Shown here: positions 44,346-53,809 of the stretch, piece after piece
Numbering within the stretch: the first letter of the stretch is position 1
Layout of the letters: each line of letters begins with the position of its first letter
NCBI GenBank assembly: GCA_025938935.1
Contig: JAPCWB010000001.1
Span: 930,001-994,000, forward strand
Length of the DNA stretch: 64,000 nt
Source of the DNA: Novosphingobium sp. MW5
Lineage (GTDB): Bacteria; Pseudomonadota; Alphaproteobacteria; Sphingomonadales; Sphingomonadaceae
Direction of reading: 5' to 3'
The notes under the pieces: generated by a model
Told to the model about the DNA's origin: nothing
Database searches by the model: none
What the model saw: only the letters and a program-made list of their open reading frames with translations
Translations under genes and position numbers: made by a program

Positions 44346-46439
44346 ATGCACTTCCGTTCGCTTGTCGCAGCGCTTGCCCTGATGCCGATTTCCGCCCCCG
44401 CATTCGCCGAAGACGATCCGCACGTCTGGCTTGAGGAATGGTCCACCCCCCGCGCCATGACGTGGGTGACCGAGCACAACGCCCAGACCGACAAGCGCCT
44501 GACCGCCAGCCCGCACTACGCGCCGCTGCGTGACGAAGCGCTGGCCATTCTGGGTGCCAAGGACCGTATCGCTACGCCGAACCTCACCGGCGATCTCGTC
44601 ACCAATTTCTGGCAGGACCCGGACCACCTGCGCGGCATCTGGCGCAAGACCAGCCTTGAAGACTACGGCAATGCCGAGCCGAAGTGGCAGGTGCTGCTCG
44701 ATGTCGACGCGCTCGGCAAGGCGGAGGGCAAGTCCTATGTCTGGAAGGGCGCGAACTGCCTTGGCCGCAACGAAAATCCCTGCATGATCAATCTGTCGAT
44801 CGGCGGCGAGGATGCCACCGAGGCGCGCGAATTCGACGTGCTGCGGGGCGAGTTCGTCAAGAACGGCTTCCTGATCCCCAAGTCGATCCAGTCGATAGCT
44901 TGGGTCGACGGTAAGTCGATGCTGGTCGCGACCGACTGGTCGGGCAAGGACCTGACCAAGTCCGGCTATCCCTACATCGTCAAGCGGGTGCTGCGCGGCC
45001 AGCCGATCGCGCAGGCGAAGGAAGTGTTCCGCGGCGAGGTGGGTGACACCGGCGTCTTTGCCTCCACCCTGCAGGACGGCAACGGCCATTCGCTGCCGCT
45101 GATCACGCGCGCGATCGACTTCTACCATTCGCAGGTCCACATCCTGACGAACGCGGGCACGGCGCGCATCGGCATCCCCGAAAAGGCCGAGATCAAGGCC
45201 ATGGTCGGTGGCCGCGTGGTCATCAGCCTTGACGAGGACTGGAAGGTTGGTGGCAAGACCTTCACCGCCGGTTCGCTCGTCTGGGTGGATCATGCCGCCC
45301 TGCTGAAGAATCCGGCCAAGCTCTCGCCTGCTCTCCTCTGGGCACCGGGCAAGCGCGAGGCGCTGGAGGGCGTATCGGCCACGCGTGACCGCCTGATCGT
45401 CTCCACGCTCGATAACGTGCGCGGCCGCATCACGGCCTTCGCGCCGGTGGCCGGTGGCAAGTGGCAGGCGACGCGGCTTGCCCTGCCGGACAACATGGCG
45501 CTCGGCGTGGTGACGACGAACCTGACCAGCAATACGCTGTTTCTCAACGCCGCCGGTTTCCTCACGCCGACGACGCTTTACCGCGGTGACGCGGCGACTG
45601 GTCAGGTGACCGCAGTAAAGTCGCTCCCGGCCCGCTTCGATGCCTCTAAGCACGTGGTCGAGCAGTGGGAAGCGACATCGACGGACGGTACGAAGATTCC
45701 CTACTTCATCGTCCACCCAAAGGGCATGCCGCTCGATGGTTCGACGCCGACCCTGCTCAATGCCTATGGCGGTTTCCAGAACAGCGAGACGCCGTTCTAT
45801 TCGGGCACGCTGGGCAAGCAGTGGCTGGAGCGCGGGGGCGCCTTTGTCCTCGCCAATATTCGCGGCGGCGGCGAATTCGGCCCGGCTTGGCACGAGGCCG
45901 CGCTGAAGACCAAGCGCCAGGTCGCCTATGACGATTTCGCGGCCGTGGCGAAGGACCTGATCGCGCGCAAGGTGACCAGCCCGCGCCGTCTGGGCGCATT
46001 CGGTGGTTCGAACGGCGGTCTGCTGATGGGCGTCGCCATGACCCAGACGCCCGAGCTGTACAATGCGATCTCGATCGAGGTGCCGCTGCTCGACATGCTA
46101 CGCATCGGCAAGATCGCGCGCGGCGCTTCGTGGCAGGGCGAATATGGCAACCCGGAGACCGATCCGGCGGTGCGCGCTTTCTGGGAGAAGGTTTCGCCCT
46201 ACCACGCGCTCAAGTCCGGCGTTGCCTATCCCGAACCCTATGTCTTCACCACGACCCGCGATGACCGCGTCGGTCCGCAGCACGCGCGCAAATTTGCCGC
46301 CAAGCTGGAGGACATGAAGCTGCCGTTCTACTTCTACGAGAACACCGAAGGCGGCCACGGTTCGGGCGCGGACCTGAAGCAGCAGGCCCATACCTCGGCG
46401 CTGCGGATGACGTACTTTGTCTCGAAGCTGATGGATTGA
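44346..46439 (+). CDS. Prolyl oligopeptidase family serine peptidase (S9A-like), secreted
   Basis: A 697-aa enzyme with an N-terminal signal peptide (HFRSLVAALALMPISAPAFA). A beta-propeller of about 380 residues follows, then an alpha/beta hydrolase domain with GGSNGG (Ser555), TRDDRVGPQHA (Asp640) and EGGHGSG (His671). The RGGGEFGPAWH segment is diagnostic for S9A. It cleaves short proline-containing peptides in the periplasm. GAGGTCCC precedes ATG 44346. A palindromic repeat follows directly. A second S9 enzyme is encoded at 54381. Confidence 0.93.
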   Translation: MHFRSLVAALALMPISAPAFAEDDPHVWLEEWSTPRAMTWVTEHNAQTDKRLTASPHYAPLRDEALAILGAKDRIATPNLTGDLVTNFWQDPDHLRGIWRKTSLEDYGNAEPKWQVLLDVDALGKAEGKSYVWKGANCLGRNENPCMINLSIGGEDATEAREFDVLRGEFVKNGFLIPKSIQSIAWVDGKSMLVATDWSGKDLTKSGYPYIVKRVLRGQPIAQAKEVFRGEVGDTGVFASTLQDGNGHSLPLITRAIDFYHSQVHILTNAGTARIGIPEKAEIKAMVGGRVVISLDEDWKVGGKTFTAGSLVWVDHAALLKNPAKLSPALLWAPGKREALEGVSATRDRLIVSTLDNVRGRITAFAPVAGGKWQATRLALPDNMALGVVTTNLTSNTLFLNAAGFLTPTTLYRGDAATGQVTAVKSLPARFDASKHVVEQWEATSTDGTKIPYFIVHPKGMPLDGSTPTLLNAYGGFQNSETPFYSGTLGKQWLERGGAFVLANIRGGGEFGPAWHEAALKTKRQVAYDDFAAVAKDLIARKVTSPRRLGAFGGSNGGLLMGVAMTQTPELYNAISIEVPLLDMLRIGKIARGASWQGEYGNPETDPAVRAFWEKVSPYHALKSGVAYPEPYVFTTTRDDRVGPQHARKFAAKLEDMKLPFYFYENTEGGHGSGADLKQQAHTSALRMTYFVSKLMD

Positions 46440-46443
46440 TATC

Positions 46444-46535
46444 CGTCGTCCCGGGCTTGACCCGGGACCGCTGGCGGCTGGGCGCGAAGGTTCGCTCAAA
46501 AAGGCCAGCGGTCCCGGATCAGGTCCGGGACGACG
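46444..46535. repeat. Palindromic intergenic repeat (GTCGTCCCGGG family)
   Basis: Inverted arms cgtcgtcccggg...gaccgctgg and ccagcggtcccgg...ccgggacgacg can form a long, GC-rich hairpin. It exactly fills the space between two convergent genes, so it may end transcription from both sides, although it lacks a T run. The same core is widely dispersed in sphingomonads. Confidence 0.8.
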
Positions 46536-47861
46536 CTATCTCCACGTCGGCAGCCACATCCACTGCACATAGGCCTTCTTGCCGCCCGAAAGCTCGGCGG
46601 CGGAGATGATCGGCAGGAACCACAGGAAAACCGCAAGCGCTGCCGCCACGGTTCCGCGCCCCAGCCAGCGCCAGCGATCCTCGCGCCGCCAGACCTGGTC
46701 GAGCGCGAGGGCGAGGCAGCCCATCAGGAAGGCGCCGGGCAACAGGTAGTGGTAATAGAACTGCACCGGTTTGCGGTTGCCCACCCACATGCCGATCGCG
46801 GCAAGGTAGAGGAGGGCAAAGGCCAGCGCATCGCGCCGCCCCTGCCTCAGGCCGGCATAAAGGCACCAGCCGAGCCCGATCAGCCCGCCCCACATCACCA
46901 CCGGATTGCCGATCAGCACGATACCGCGCCGCGCGCCATCGACGTCTTCGTAAAGATACCAGACCGAGCGGATGTCGAGCATCCACTGCCACCAGTGGCT
47001 CATGTAATTGTGCTTCTTGGTGACGCTGTCCTGCAGCTGCACCATGTAGCCCTGATACTGGACGATGCCCCACGGATCGACCGGGCGCGTGGCATAGTGG
47101 AAGGCCGGCCAGAAGGTCGCGAAATAGACCAGCAGGGGCACGATCCCGAGCCAGACGAAGGCTTCGGCAAGGCTGATCCCCGGCAGCGGCGGACCCTTGG
47201 TGGAGAATACGAAGCCCTTGCGCCGCTGCGCGAGGCACAGCACCGCAAGCCCCAATCCGGGGAGCATGGCTGGCACCACGACCGACCACTTCGCCCCCAT
47301 CGACAGGCCGAGGAAAAGGCCGGCCAGCGCCAGCCGCCAGCGCGCCTGCCCCTGCCAACGAAACGCCGCCGCGACCTGCCAGAAGGCGAGCATGGCAAAC
47401 GTCGCCATGAAAATGTCGAGCATGGCGATGCGGCTCTGGATGAACCAAGAGAAGTTCACCGCCAGCAGCACGGTGCCGATCACCGTCGCCAGCGCGCGCC
47501 CGCTCGCCGCCCAGATAAGGCGGGAGAAGGCGAAAAGGCCCAGCGTGCCGAACAGCGCGGGCATGATCCGCCAAGCCTTGGGCGTATCCCCGAACAGCGC
47601 GATCCCGGCGGCCAGGATCTCCTTGCCGACCAGCGGATGCTCCGGATTGACCGGCTTTTCCATCGCCAGCAGCGCCCTTGCCGCTTTCACGTAATGCACT
47701 TCATCGAAATAGATTTTCGACGGGATGTGCAGCCGAATCCAGATCAGCGCGAGGAAGGCGGCGCAGATCGCCGCGCACCAGCGCCATGGGTCCCGATCAG
47801 GCGTGTAGAGGCTGGCTGGCTTCACCGGCGCACGGATAATTGGCCCGGACGGCAAGCGCAA
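46536..47861 (-). CDS. Protein O-mannosyltransferase (PMT) family glycosyltransferase
   Basis: A 441-aa multi-spanning membrane protein of the GT39/PMT family. The acidic motif YFDEVHYVKAARAL in the first luminal loop, HPLVGKE and the PGLGLAV ... WWQWMLDIRSVWYLYED segments are typical, with about 10 helices. It transfers mannose from a polyprenyl phosphate to secreted proteins or other acceptors. The start is uncertain: only a TTG at 47861 or a GTG at 47825 opens the frame, and neither has a ribosome binding site. It is divergent from metZ. Confidence 0.85.
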   Translation of the reverse strand: MRLPSGPIIRAPVKPASLYTPDRDPWRWCAAICAAFLALIWIRLHIPSKIYFDEVHYVKAARALLAMEKPVNPEHPLVGKEILAAGIALFGDTPKAWRIMPALFGTLGLFAFSRLIWAASGRALATVIGTVLLAVNFSWFIQSRIAMLDIFMATFAMLAFWQVAAAFRWQGQARWRLALAGLFLGLSMGAKWSVVVPAMLPGLGLAVLCLAQRRKGFVFSTKGPPLPGISLAEAFVWLGIVPLLVYFATFWPAFHYATRPVDPWGIVQYQGYMVQLQDSVTKKHNYMSHWWQWMLDIRSVWYLYEDVDGARRGIVLIGNPVVMWGGLIGLGWCLYAGLRQGRRDALAFALLYLAAIGMWVGNRKPVQFYYHYLLPGAFLMGCLALALDQVWRREDRWRWLGRGTVAAALAVFLWFLPIISAAELSGGKKAYVQWMWLPTWR

Positions 47862-47902
47862 CCGGCTTGCACGCGCTCGCGCCCAGTCTTAAGGCCCGCC
47901 CC

Positions 47903-49111
47903 ATGAAGCGCGATACCGGTCAGAACCGCTCGATCACGTCGAAATGGCGTTCCGCTACCCGTGCCGTCCGTGGCGGCACCTGGCGCTCCGAACAGGGCGA
48001 GACCAGCGAGGCCATCTTCATGACCTCGGGCTATTGCTATGACGATGCCCATACCCCTGCCGCGCGCTTTGCCGGGCAGGAGCCGGGCATGACCTATTCG
48101 CGCACCCAGAACCCCTCGGTGCAGATGCTGGAAGAACGCATCGCGCTGATGGAAGGGGCAGAGGCCTGCCGCACCCAGGCATCGGGCATGGCCGCCATGT
48201 CGACCGCCATGCTTTGCCAGCTTTCGGTGGGGGACCACATGGTCGTCGCCCGCGCCGCCTTCGGCCCGACGCGCTGGGTGACCGACAACCTGCTGCCGCG
48301 CTTCGGCATCGAATGCACGGCAGTCGATGGCCGCGACCTCGACCAGTGGAAGGCAGCCATCAAGCCCAACACCAAGGTCTTCTTCTTCGAAACGCCCGCC
48401 AACCCGACGATGGACATCGTCGATATCGCCGCCGTCTGCGCGCTGGCGAAGGAGCATGGCATCCGCTCGGTCGTGGACAATGCCTTTGCCACCTCCGCGC
48501 TCCAGCGCCCGCTGGAACTGGGCGCGGACGTGGTTGCCTATGCCGCCACCAAGCTGATGGACGGACAGGGCCGGGTTCTCGCCGGGGCGGTTTGCGGTTC
48601 GGCTGAGTTCATCAACGGAACCCTGCTGCCCTATCAGCGCAACACCGGACCTACCCTTTCGCCATTCAACGCGTGGATCGTGCTGAAGGGACTCGAGACG
48701 CTCGAACTGCGCGCGGTCAAGCAGGCCGAAAACGCGCTGGAGGTTGCCCGCTTCCTCGAAGCCCGCGTGCCGGTGCTTAATCACCCCGGCCTGCCCAGCC
48801 ACCCGCAGCACGAACTGGTCAAGCGCCAGATGCGCTATGCCGGCTCGGTCTTCTCGTTCGAGGTCGATGGCGGGCGCGAGGCGGCGCACCGGGTGCTCGA
48901 CGCGCTCGAGATGGTCGATATCTCGAACAACATTGGCGATACCAAGTCGCTGATGACGCACCCCTGCTCGACCACGCACTCCAGCCTGACGCCCGAAACG
49001 CGCGCGCTCATGGGGGTGAACGAGGGTATGCTGCGGATCAGCGTCGGACTGGAAGACCCTGTCGACGTGATGGAAGACCTGGACCAGGCGCTGCGCAAGA
49101 TCGGATTGTAA
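47903..49111 (+). CDS. metZ: O-succinylhomoserine sulfhydrylase
   Basis: A 402-aa Cys/Met metabolism PLP enzyme. Lys217 in VAYAATKLMDGQGRV binds PLP. SRTQNPSVQMLEERIALMEG and FFETPANPTMDIVDIAAV are typical, and the TSGYCYDDAHTPAARF start with SSLTPETRALMGV at the end marks the MetZ group rather than cystathionine lyases. It converts O-succinylhomoserine and sulfide to homocysteine in the cytoplasm. Start ATG 47903 fits the family (MKRDTGQNRS); the frame open to 47840 is upstream sequence. Confidence 0.92.
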   Translation: MKRDTGQNRSITSKWRSATRAVRGGTWRSEQGETSEAIFMTSGYCYDDAHTPAARFAGQEPGMTYSRTQNPSVQMLEERIALMEGAEACRTQASGMAAMSTAMLCQLSVGDHMVVARAAFGPTRWVTDNLLPRFGIECTAVDGRDLDQWKAAIKPNTKVFFFETPANPTMDIVDIAAVCALAKEHGIRSVVDNAFATSALQRPLELGADVVAYAATKLMDGQGRVLAGAVCGSAEFINGTLLPYQRNTGPTLSPFNAWIVLKGLETLELRAVKQAENALEVARFLEARVPVLNHPGLPSHPQHELVKRQMRYAGSVFSFEVDGGREAAHRVLDALEMVDISNNIGDTKSLMTHPCSTTHSSLTPETRALMGVNEGMLRISVGLEDPVDVMEDLDQALRKIGL

Positions 49112-49187
49112 CGGCTCGCCGATTCCAGCTTGCCAGAGTGCGGCTCCACCGCCATCTTCGATCGATGCAGCAAGTCCCCCCTGCAGC

Positions 49188-50513
49188 ATGAGTCCCGAAG
49201 CGCTCTACGCCGCGATCATCGAATCGAGCGACAATGCGATTGTCGCTAAGTCGCTCGATGGCACCGTGCTTTCGTGGAATGATGCTGCCGAACGCATATT
49301 CCAATGGACGGCACAGGAGATGGTGGGTCAATCGATCCGCCGCCTCATCCCCGCCGATCGCCAGCACGAGGAGGATGACATCCTCATGCGAATTTCGCGT
49401 GGGGAACGCATCCACACCTTCGAAACCGAGCGCTTGCGCAAGGATGGATCGATTGTCCAGATCGCCGTCCTGATCTCGCCCGTGCGCGATGCGCAGGGGA
49501 ACATCGTTGCCGCCAGCAAGATGGCACGCGACATTACGGCGGAACGGAGCCTGCTCCAGTCGCTCCAGTCAACCGAGCGCCGCTTCCGCCTGATGGCGGA
49601 CAATATCTCGCAGCTCGCCTGGATTGCCGAAGCGGACGGCGCGATCCACTGGTACAACGACCGCTGGTACCAGTACACCGGGACCACTCCCGAAGAGATG
49701 GACGGCTGGGGCTGGCAAAAGATCCACCACCCCGATCACGTCGACCGCGTGACCGAGAAGTTCAAGCGCCACATCGAGAGCGGCGAACCGTGGGAGGATA
49801 CCTTCCCGCTACTTGGCACGGACGGCGAATACCGCTGGTTCCTCTCGCGCGCGGTGCCACTGCATGAGGAAGACGGCTCCATCGGCTGCTGGTTCGGCAC
49901 CAATACCGACATCACCGAAAGGCGCGCTTCCGAGCGGCAGATCAGCCTGTTGCTGCGCGAGGTCAATCACCGCTCGAAAAACATGCTCGCGATCATCCAG
50001 TCGATGGCGCGGCGTACCCTGGGCAAGGATTCGCCCTTTGTCGGCAAGCTCGAAGCGCGGATCGCGGCGCTCTCGGCCAACCAGGACCTGCTGGTCGAGC
50101 GAGACTGGCGTCCGGTCCCGATTGCGGCCCTGCTCGATTCCCAACTGCGCATGCTGGGCGATGCCCGCGCGCAGGTGCACTGCGACGGGCCCACGATCGA
50201 GCTGCTTCCCGGGGCGGCCGAGGCGATCTCGATGGCGGTCCACGAAATGGCGACCAATGCCGAGAAGTATGGCGCGCTATCCGTCTCCTCTGGCCGGATC
50301 GACATCACCTGGACGGTCGCAAATGGCCAGTTTTCCATGCACTGGCGCGAAAGCGGCGGCCCTGCCGTCAGTGAACCCGAGCGGGAGGGCTTCGGCTCGC
50401 AGATCCTGGTGGCGGTACCCAAGGGCAAACTGCGCGGTGAGGTCCAGGTTGCCTTTCCGGACGAGGGCTTCACCTGGTCACTGACCTGCCCCGCCGAGCA
50501 TGCGGTGGGATAG
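49188..50513 (+). CDS. PAS sensor histidine kinase, HWE family
   Basis: A 441-aa soluble sensor kinase. Two PAS domains (residues about 5-120 and 130-245) are both followed by short PAC segments (SPVRDAQGNIVAASKMARDI and ENWFG-type). The kinase core starts with LLLREVNHRSKNMLAIIQSM (phospho-accepting His261), the HWE-type dimerisation motif. VHEMATNAEKYGALS is the N box and HWRESGGP the WxE motif. It has no membrane segment, so it senses a cytoplasmic cue such as light, redox state or a ligand. No response regulator is adjacent. Confidence 0.9.
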   Translation: MSPEALYAAIIESSDNAIVAKSLDGTVLSWNDAAERIFQWTAQEMVGQSIRRLIPADRQHEEDDILMRISRGERIHTFETERLRKDGSIVQIAVLISPVRDAQGNIVAASKMARDITAERSLLQSLQSTERRFRLMADNISQLAWIAEADGAIHWYNDRWYQYTGTTPEEMDGWGWQKIHHPDHVDRVTEKFKRHIESGEPWEDTFPLLGTDGEYRWFLSRAVPLHEEDGSIGCWFGTNTDITERRASERQISLLLREVNHRSKNMLAIIQSMARRTLGKDSPFVGKLEARIAALSANQDLLVERDWRPVPIAALLDSQLRMLGDARAQVHCDGPTIELLPGAAEAISMAVHEMATNAEKYGALSVSSGRIDITWTVANGQFSMHWRESGGPAVSEPEREGFGSQILVAVPKGKLRGEVQVAFPDEGFTWSLTCPAEHAVG

Positions 50514-50576
50514 CAAATCGGTTATCAGGTCCGCGCCGCCATTGCTCCGGCAGCGAAACGGGGCTAGTCTGCGGCC

Positions 50577-50996
50577 ATGGAGCAGTTCTTCCAGCACGCC
50601 GCGATGACCGACGGCATTACCGTCCGCGTGGCAGTGAATTTCCTGCCCGAACAATCGCGGATAGAAGCGGGGAAGTGGTTCTGGGTCTATCACATCCGGA
50701 TTGAAAACCATTCTGAGAGCGCCGTGCAGCTCCTCTCGCGCTCGTGGAAGATCACCGACGGGCGCGGCATGGTCAACCTGGTCGAGGGTGAGGGCGTGGT
50801 CGGCGAACAGCCGCTGATCCGCCCCGGCGGCAGCCATGACTATGTCTCGGGCTGCCCGCTCACCACGCCGAACGGCTCGATGGAAGGGCACTACGTGTTC
50901 CGGGGCGAGGACGGCGCGGAATTCGAAGCCGCGATTCCCTTCTTCCCGCTCGCAGCGCCCGCGACGGAAAGCTCGGAACGCCGCGAGCCGTTTTAG
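50577..50996 (+). CDS. apaG: ApaG family protein
   Basis: A 139-aa ApaG domain. The beta-sandwich signature WVYHIRIENHSESAVQLLSR, SWKITDGRGMVNLVEGEGVV and YVSGCPLTTPNGSMEGHYVF are all present. ApaG binds divalent metal and nucleotides in E. coli, where it is linked to cobalt resistance; its exact function is unsettled. It starts at ATG 50577, about 60 bases after the kinase gene. Its stop overlaps the stop of the convergent gene by four bases. Confidence 0.93.
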   Translation: MEQFFQHAAMTDGITVRVAVNFLPEQSRIEAGKWFWVYHIRIENHSESAVQLLSRSWKITDGRGMVNLVEGEGVVGEQPLIRPGGSHDYVSGCPLTTPNGSMEGHYVFRGEDGAEFEAAIPFFPLAAPATESSERREPF

Positions 50997-51556
50997 GGCT
51001 TGGCTGCGGGTGATAGCTCACTGGCCCGCTTCGCCCCAGCTTTACGGAAGCGATCCGCATACCTTTGATAGAGCCTGACGAGTACCTTGTTGGAGCCAGC
51101 TTCCCGAATCTTCAATTCAATGTAGTCGAGCACGGTCAAGCCATCAGCCTGATCGACTTGGTTCAAATTGATTCCCCATGACCGCAATGCGTCGTCGATA
51201 AAGGGATCAGAATGCGTGGAAACCGCAAGCTTCAAGACGTTGCCAAGCCTCGGCCGAAAGTTAAACTGGTCGCACAGCAGCCGGGGCATCTCGCGGTTCA
51301 GGGTTGAACGTGCTTTGGCGTGAGCCGTTGCCTCATCGTCGGAAGCCTTGACGCCCGCAGCATTAAAAACCAACGATTGGTATTGGTACATCACGCTGGG
51401 GTGGCCCGGTTGCAATTCCAGCGTTTGCGCCTCGACAGCCGAGCATAGATTTGCGGAATTGATGCGTAGCGGAGCGGAAGCAGAGAGCGGACCATGCAGA
51501 CCGCACGCAAAGAGTGTCAGGAAGCCTTTCGTAGCCATTCGCTGTAATCGCTTCAT
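50993..51556 (-). CDS. Hypothetical exported protein with a possible ankyrin-like unit
   Basis: A 187-aa protein with a signal peptide (MKRLQRMATKGFLTLFACGL, cleavage after SASA). The C-terminal GINLNQVDQADGLTVLDYI resembles one ankyrin repeat unit, but no further repeats follow. The remainder has a lower GC content than neighbours. No function can be assigned. It starts at ATG 51556 or ATG 51538 and is convergent with apaG. Confidence 0.6.
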   Translation of the reverse strand: MKRLQRMATKGFLTLFACGLHGPLSASAPLRINSANLCSAVEAQTLELQPGHPSVMYQYQSLVFNAAGVKASDDEATAHAKARSTLNREMPRLLCDQFNFRPRLGNVLKLAVSTHSDPFIDDALRSWGINLNQVDQADGLTVLDYIELKIREAGSNKVLVRLYQRYADRFRKAGAKRASELSPAAKP

Positions 51557-51637
51557 GGCCGCGACGTTATCGGGCGCCAACGGCCATGGCAACCGAACCT
51601 ATTGGCAATAGTCCAGTCGCGCCCTAAACGCGGGGCT

Positions 51638-52423
51638 GTGAAGCGCACCCACTTGCCCCTGAACGCCCTGCGCGTGTTCGATGCCGCTGCGCGGCACCTG
51701 TCGTTCACGCGCGCGGCAGACGAGCTGGCGGTGACGCCCGCCGCCGTGGGCCAGCAGATCCGCGCGCTCGAAGACCTGCTGGGTGTCGTGCTTTTCCGCC
51801 GCACCAGCAAGGGACTGGAGCTGACCGACGAGGCAACGGCCGGGCTTGAGGCGCTGCGCTGCGGCTTTCTCCAGTTTGAAGACGCCGTTCAGGCCATGCA
51901 GGCCGGGCAGGCAAGTCACGTCTACACCATCGCCGCGCCGCGCGATTTCCTCGCCGTCTGGCTGGCCCCGCGCCTCGCCGCATTCCGCGCCGGCAACCCG
52001 GAAGTGCGCTATGTCCTGCTGGATGGAGAGGACATCGATTTTACCGAATCGAACCTCGATCTTGCCGTGCGCTGGACCGAAGGGCCCGGCGATCTCGAGG
52101 GCGTGCAGCTTGGCTCGTCAGAGCGCGTGACCGTGGGCGAAGGCCCCTGGATCACCTGGCCGGGCGATCCCGCGCCGCAGGGTGAGGGTGAGGAAGAGCC
52201 GCCGGTCCATGTCGGCGATGCCGGTATCGCGCTGGCCTCGGCCGCCGCCGGGCTCGGCAAGGCCCGCGTGCCCGCGCTGCTGGCGCGCGAATGGCACGCG
52301 GCCGGGCGGATCGATGCGCTGGGCGCCAGCGATGATTGCCGCCGTGCCTACTGGCTCGTCGCCCCGCTGCCGCAGTGGCGGCAGAAAAAGGTCAAGGCAT
52401 TGGTCGCGGCGCTGACCGCCTGA
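51638..52423 (+). CDS. LysR family transcriptional regulator (GcvA-like)
   Basis: A 261-aa LysR regulator. The winged helix is clear at the N-terminus (LPLNALRVFDAAARHLSFTR, AADELAVTPAAVGQQIRALE, LGVVLFRRTSKGL). The short effector domain (about residues 95-260) resembles GcvA/AmpR-type members. I use GTG 51638, giving the usual VKRTHLPLNALRVF start; the frame remains open to 51602. Its target is unknown; the adjacent amidohydrolase gene is convergent, so local regulation is not obvious. Confidence 0.88.
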   Translation: MKRTHLPLNALRVFDAAARHLSFTRAADELAVTPAAVGQQIRALEDLLGVVLFRRTSKGLELTDEATAGLEALRCGFLQFEDAVQAMQAGQASHVYTIAAPRDFLAVWLAPRLAAFRAGNPEVRYVLLDGEDIDFTESNLDLAVRWTEGPGDLEGVQLGSSERVTVGEGPWITWPGDPAPQGEGEEEPPVHVGDAGIALASAAAGLGKARVPALLAREWHAAGRIDALGASDDCRRAYWLVAPLPQWRQKKVKALVAALTA

Positions 52424-52427
52424 CCCC

Positions 52428-53732
52428 TTACGGGCCGGTGATCACCTCGCCGCGCGCCATCACGAACTTGACCGCCTTCAGCACTTTCACATCGGCCAGC
52501 GGATCGCCGTCGACCGCGATGATGTCTGCCGCCTTGCCGGCTTCGATCGTGCCGGTTTCCTTGTCGACGCCAAGCAGTTCGGCGGCGTTGACCGTGGCGG
52601 CCTTGATCGCCTCTGCCGGGGGCATGCCGTACTTGACCAGCAGTTCGAACTCATCGGCATTGCGCCCATGCTTCGATACGCCCGCGTCGGTGCCATAGGC
52701 GATGCGCACGCCCGCCGGATAGGCGATCTGCAGCGACTTGCCGGTCACGCCGATGCGCCAGTCGATCTGCTTCTTGATCGCCGGGGGATAGGCATTGGGA
52801 TTGGCGGCGAGTCGTTCGAGGTAGCCGTTCACAGTGCTCAGCGTCGGCACGTAGAAGGTCTTGTGCTCCTTCATCAGCTTGACGATTTCGGCATCGATCA
52901 TCGTGCCGTGTTCGATCGAATCCGCGCCTGCCGCCACGGCAAGCCGGATGCCATCAGCGCCGTGGGCATGGACCGCGACCTTGCGGCCATAGGCATGGGC
53001 GGTTTCGACCAGCGCCTTGGCCTCATCCTCGAACATGCGGGTGGCGAGGCCAGTGCCCGAGTTCACGCCGCCGGTGGTGGCGAACTTGATCACGTCTGCC
53101 CCGCGGCCCACCTGGCGGCGCACGGCGCGGCGGCAATCGTCGGCCCCGTCGCAGAGGTTTTCGGTGCCGATGTGCGGGTGGACGTCATCGGCCATGCCAA
53201 CGCGCGAATCCATGTGGCCGCCGGTGGTGGAGATCGATTCCCCGGCGTCGATGATGCGCGGGCCGGTCAGGTAGCCCCGCCGGATCGCTTCCTTCAGCGC
53301 CAGCACCTTGCCATCGCTGTCACCCAGGTTGCGCACCGTGGTGAAGCCGGCGCGCAGGGTCTTCATCCCGTTCCAGTATGTTTCATAGGCGTTGAGCGGC
53401 AGGCTGTCGGTCCCCCAGGCGGCGATGCCTTCGTTGCCAGCACGGTCCGAGGAAAGGTGGGTGTGGCTGTCGATCAGGCCGGGCAGGACGGTGCGTCCTT
53501 TCAGGTCGATCGTCCGCGCTCCGGCGGGAGCGCTGATGTAGCCGTCCTGAAGGCCGGTAATGCGGCCGTCCTCGACCATGATCGTCGTTGCACCGCGCGG
53601 GGCCTGCCCGGGTACGGCGATTACGCGCCCGGCGTGGATATAGGTAACCGATGCGGGCGTGCCCTGCGCCGATGCGGCTGCGGGAAGCGCGCAGAGGAGG
53701 GCAAGCGTCAGCGCGGCGGGCAAGCGGTTCAT
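52428..53732 (-). CDS. Secreted amidohydrolase family protein (imidazolonepropionase/prolidase-like)
   Basis: A 434-aa metal-dependent hydrolase. It has a signal peptide (NRLPAALTLALLCALPAAAS). Metal ligands include HTH in LIDSHTHLSS, the Lys in ADVIKFATTGGV that is carbamylated in the family, His in VAVHAHGADG and HGTMID, and the Asp in AYGTDAGVSKHG. Similar sphingomonad enzymes hydrolyse cyclic amides or dipeptides in the periplasm. The downstream TonB-dependent receptor and S9 peptidase could supply peptides. It is convergent with the LysR gene. Confidence 0.88.
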   Translation of the reverse strand: MNRLPAALTLALLCALPAAASAQGTPASVTYIHAGRVIAVPGQAPRGATTIMVEDGRITGLQDGYISAPAGARTIDLKGRTVLPGLIDSHTHLSSDRAGNEGIAAWGTDSLPLNAYETYWNGMKTLRAGFTTVRNLGDSDGKVLALKEAIRRGYLTGPRIIDAGESISTTGGHMDSRVGMADDVHPHIGTENLCDGADDCRRAVRRQVGRGADVIKFATTGGVNSGTGLATRMFEDEAKALVETAHAYGRKVAVHAHGADGIRLAVAAGADSIEHGTMIDAEIVKLMKEHKTFYVPTLSTVNGYLERLAANPNAYPPAIKKQIDWRIGVTGKSLQIAYPAGVRIAYGTDAGVSKHGRNADEFELLVKYGMPPAEAIKAATVNAAELLGVDKETGTIEAGKAADIIAVDGDPLADVKVLKAVKFVMARGEVITGP

Positions 53733-53809
53733 CGGGCAGGCTCCAGAGGCGGGATGGTATCACCTGACACTATCGCCGCGTTCCCCGCCTCGCAAGCCGC
53801 AGAGGGAAA

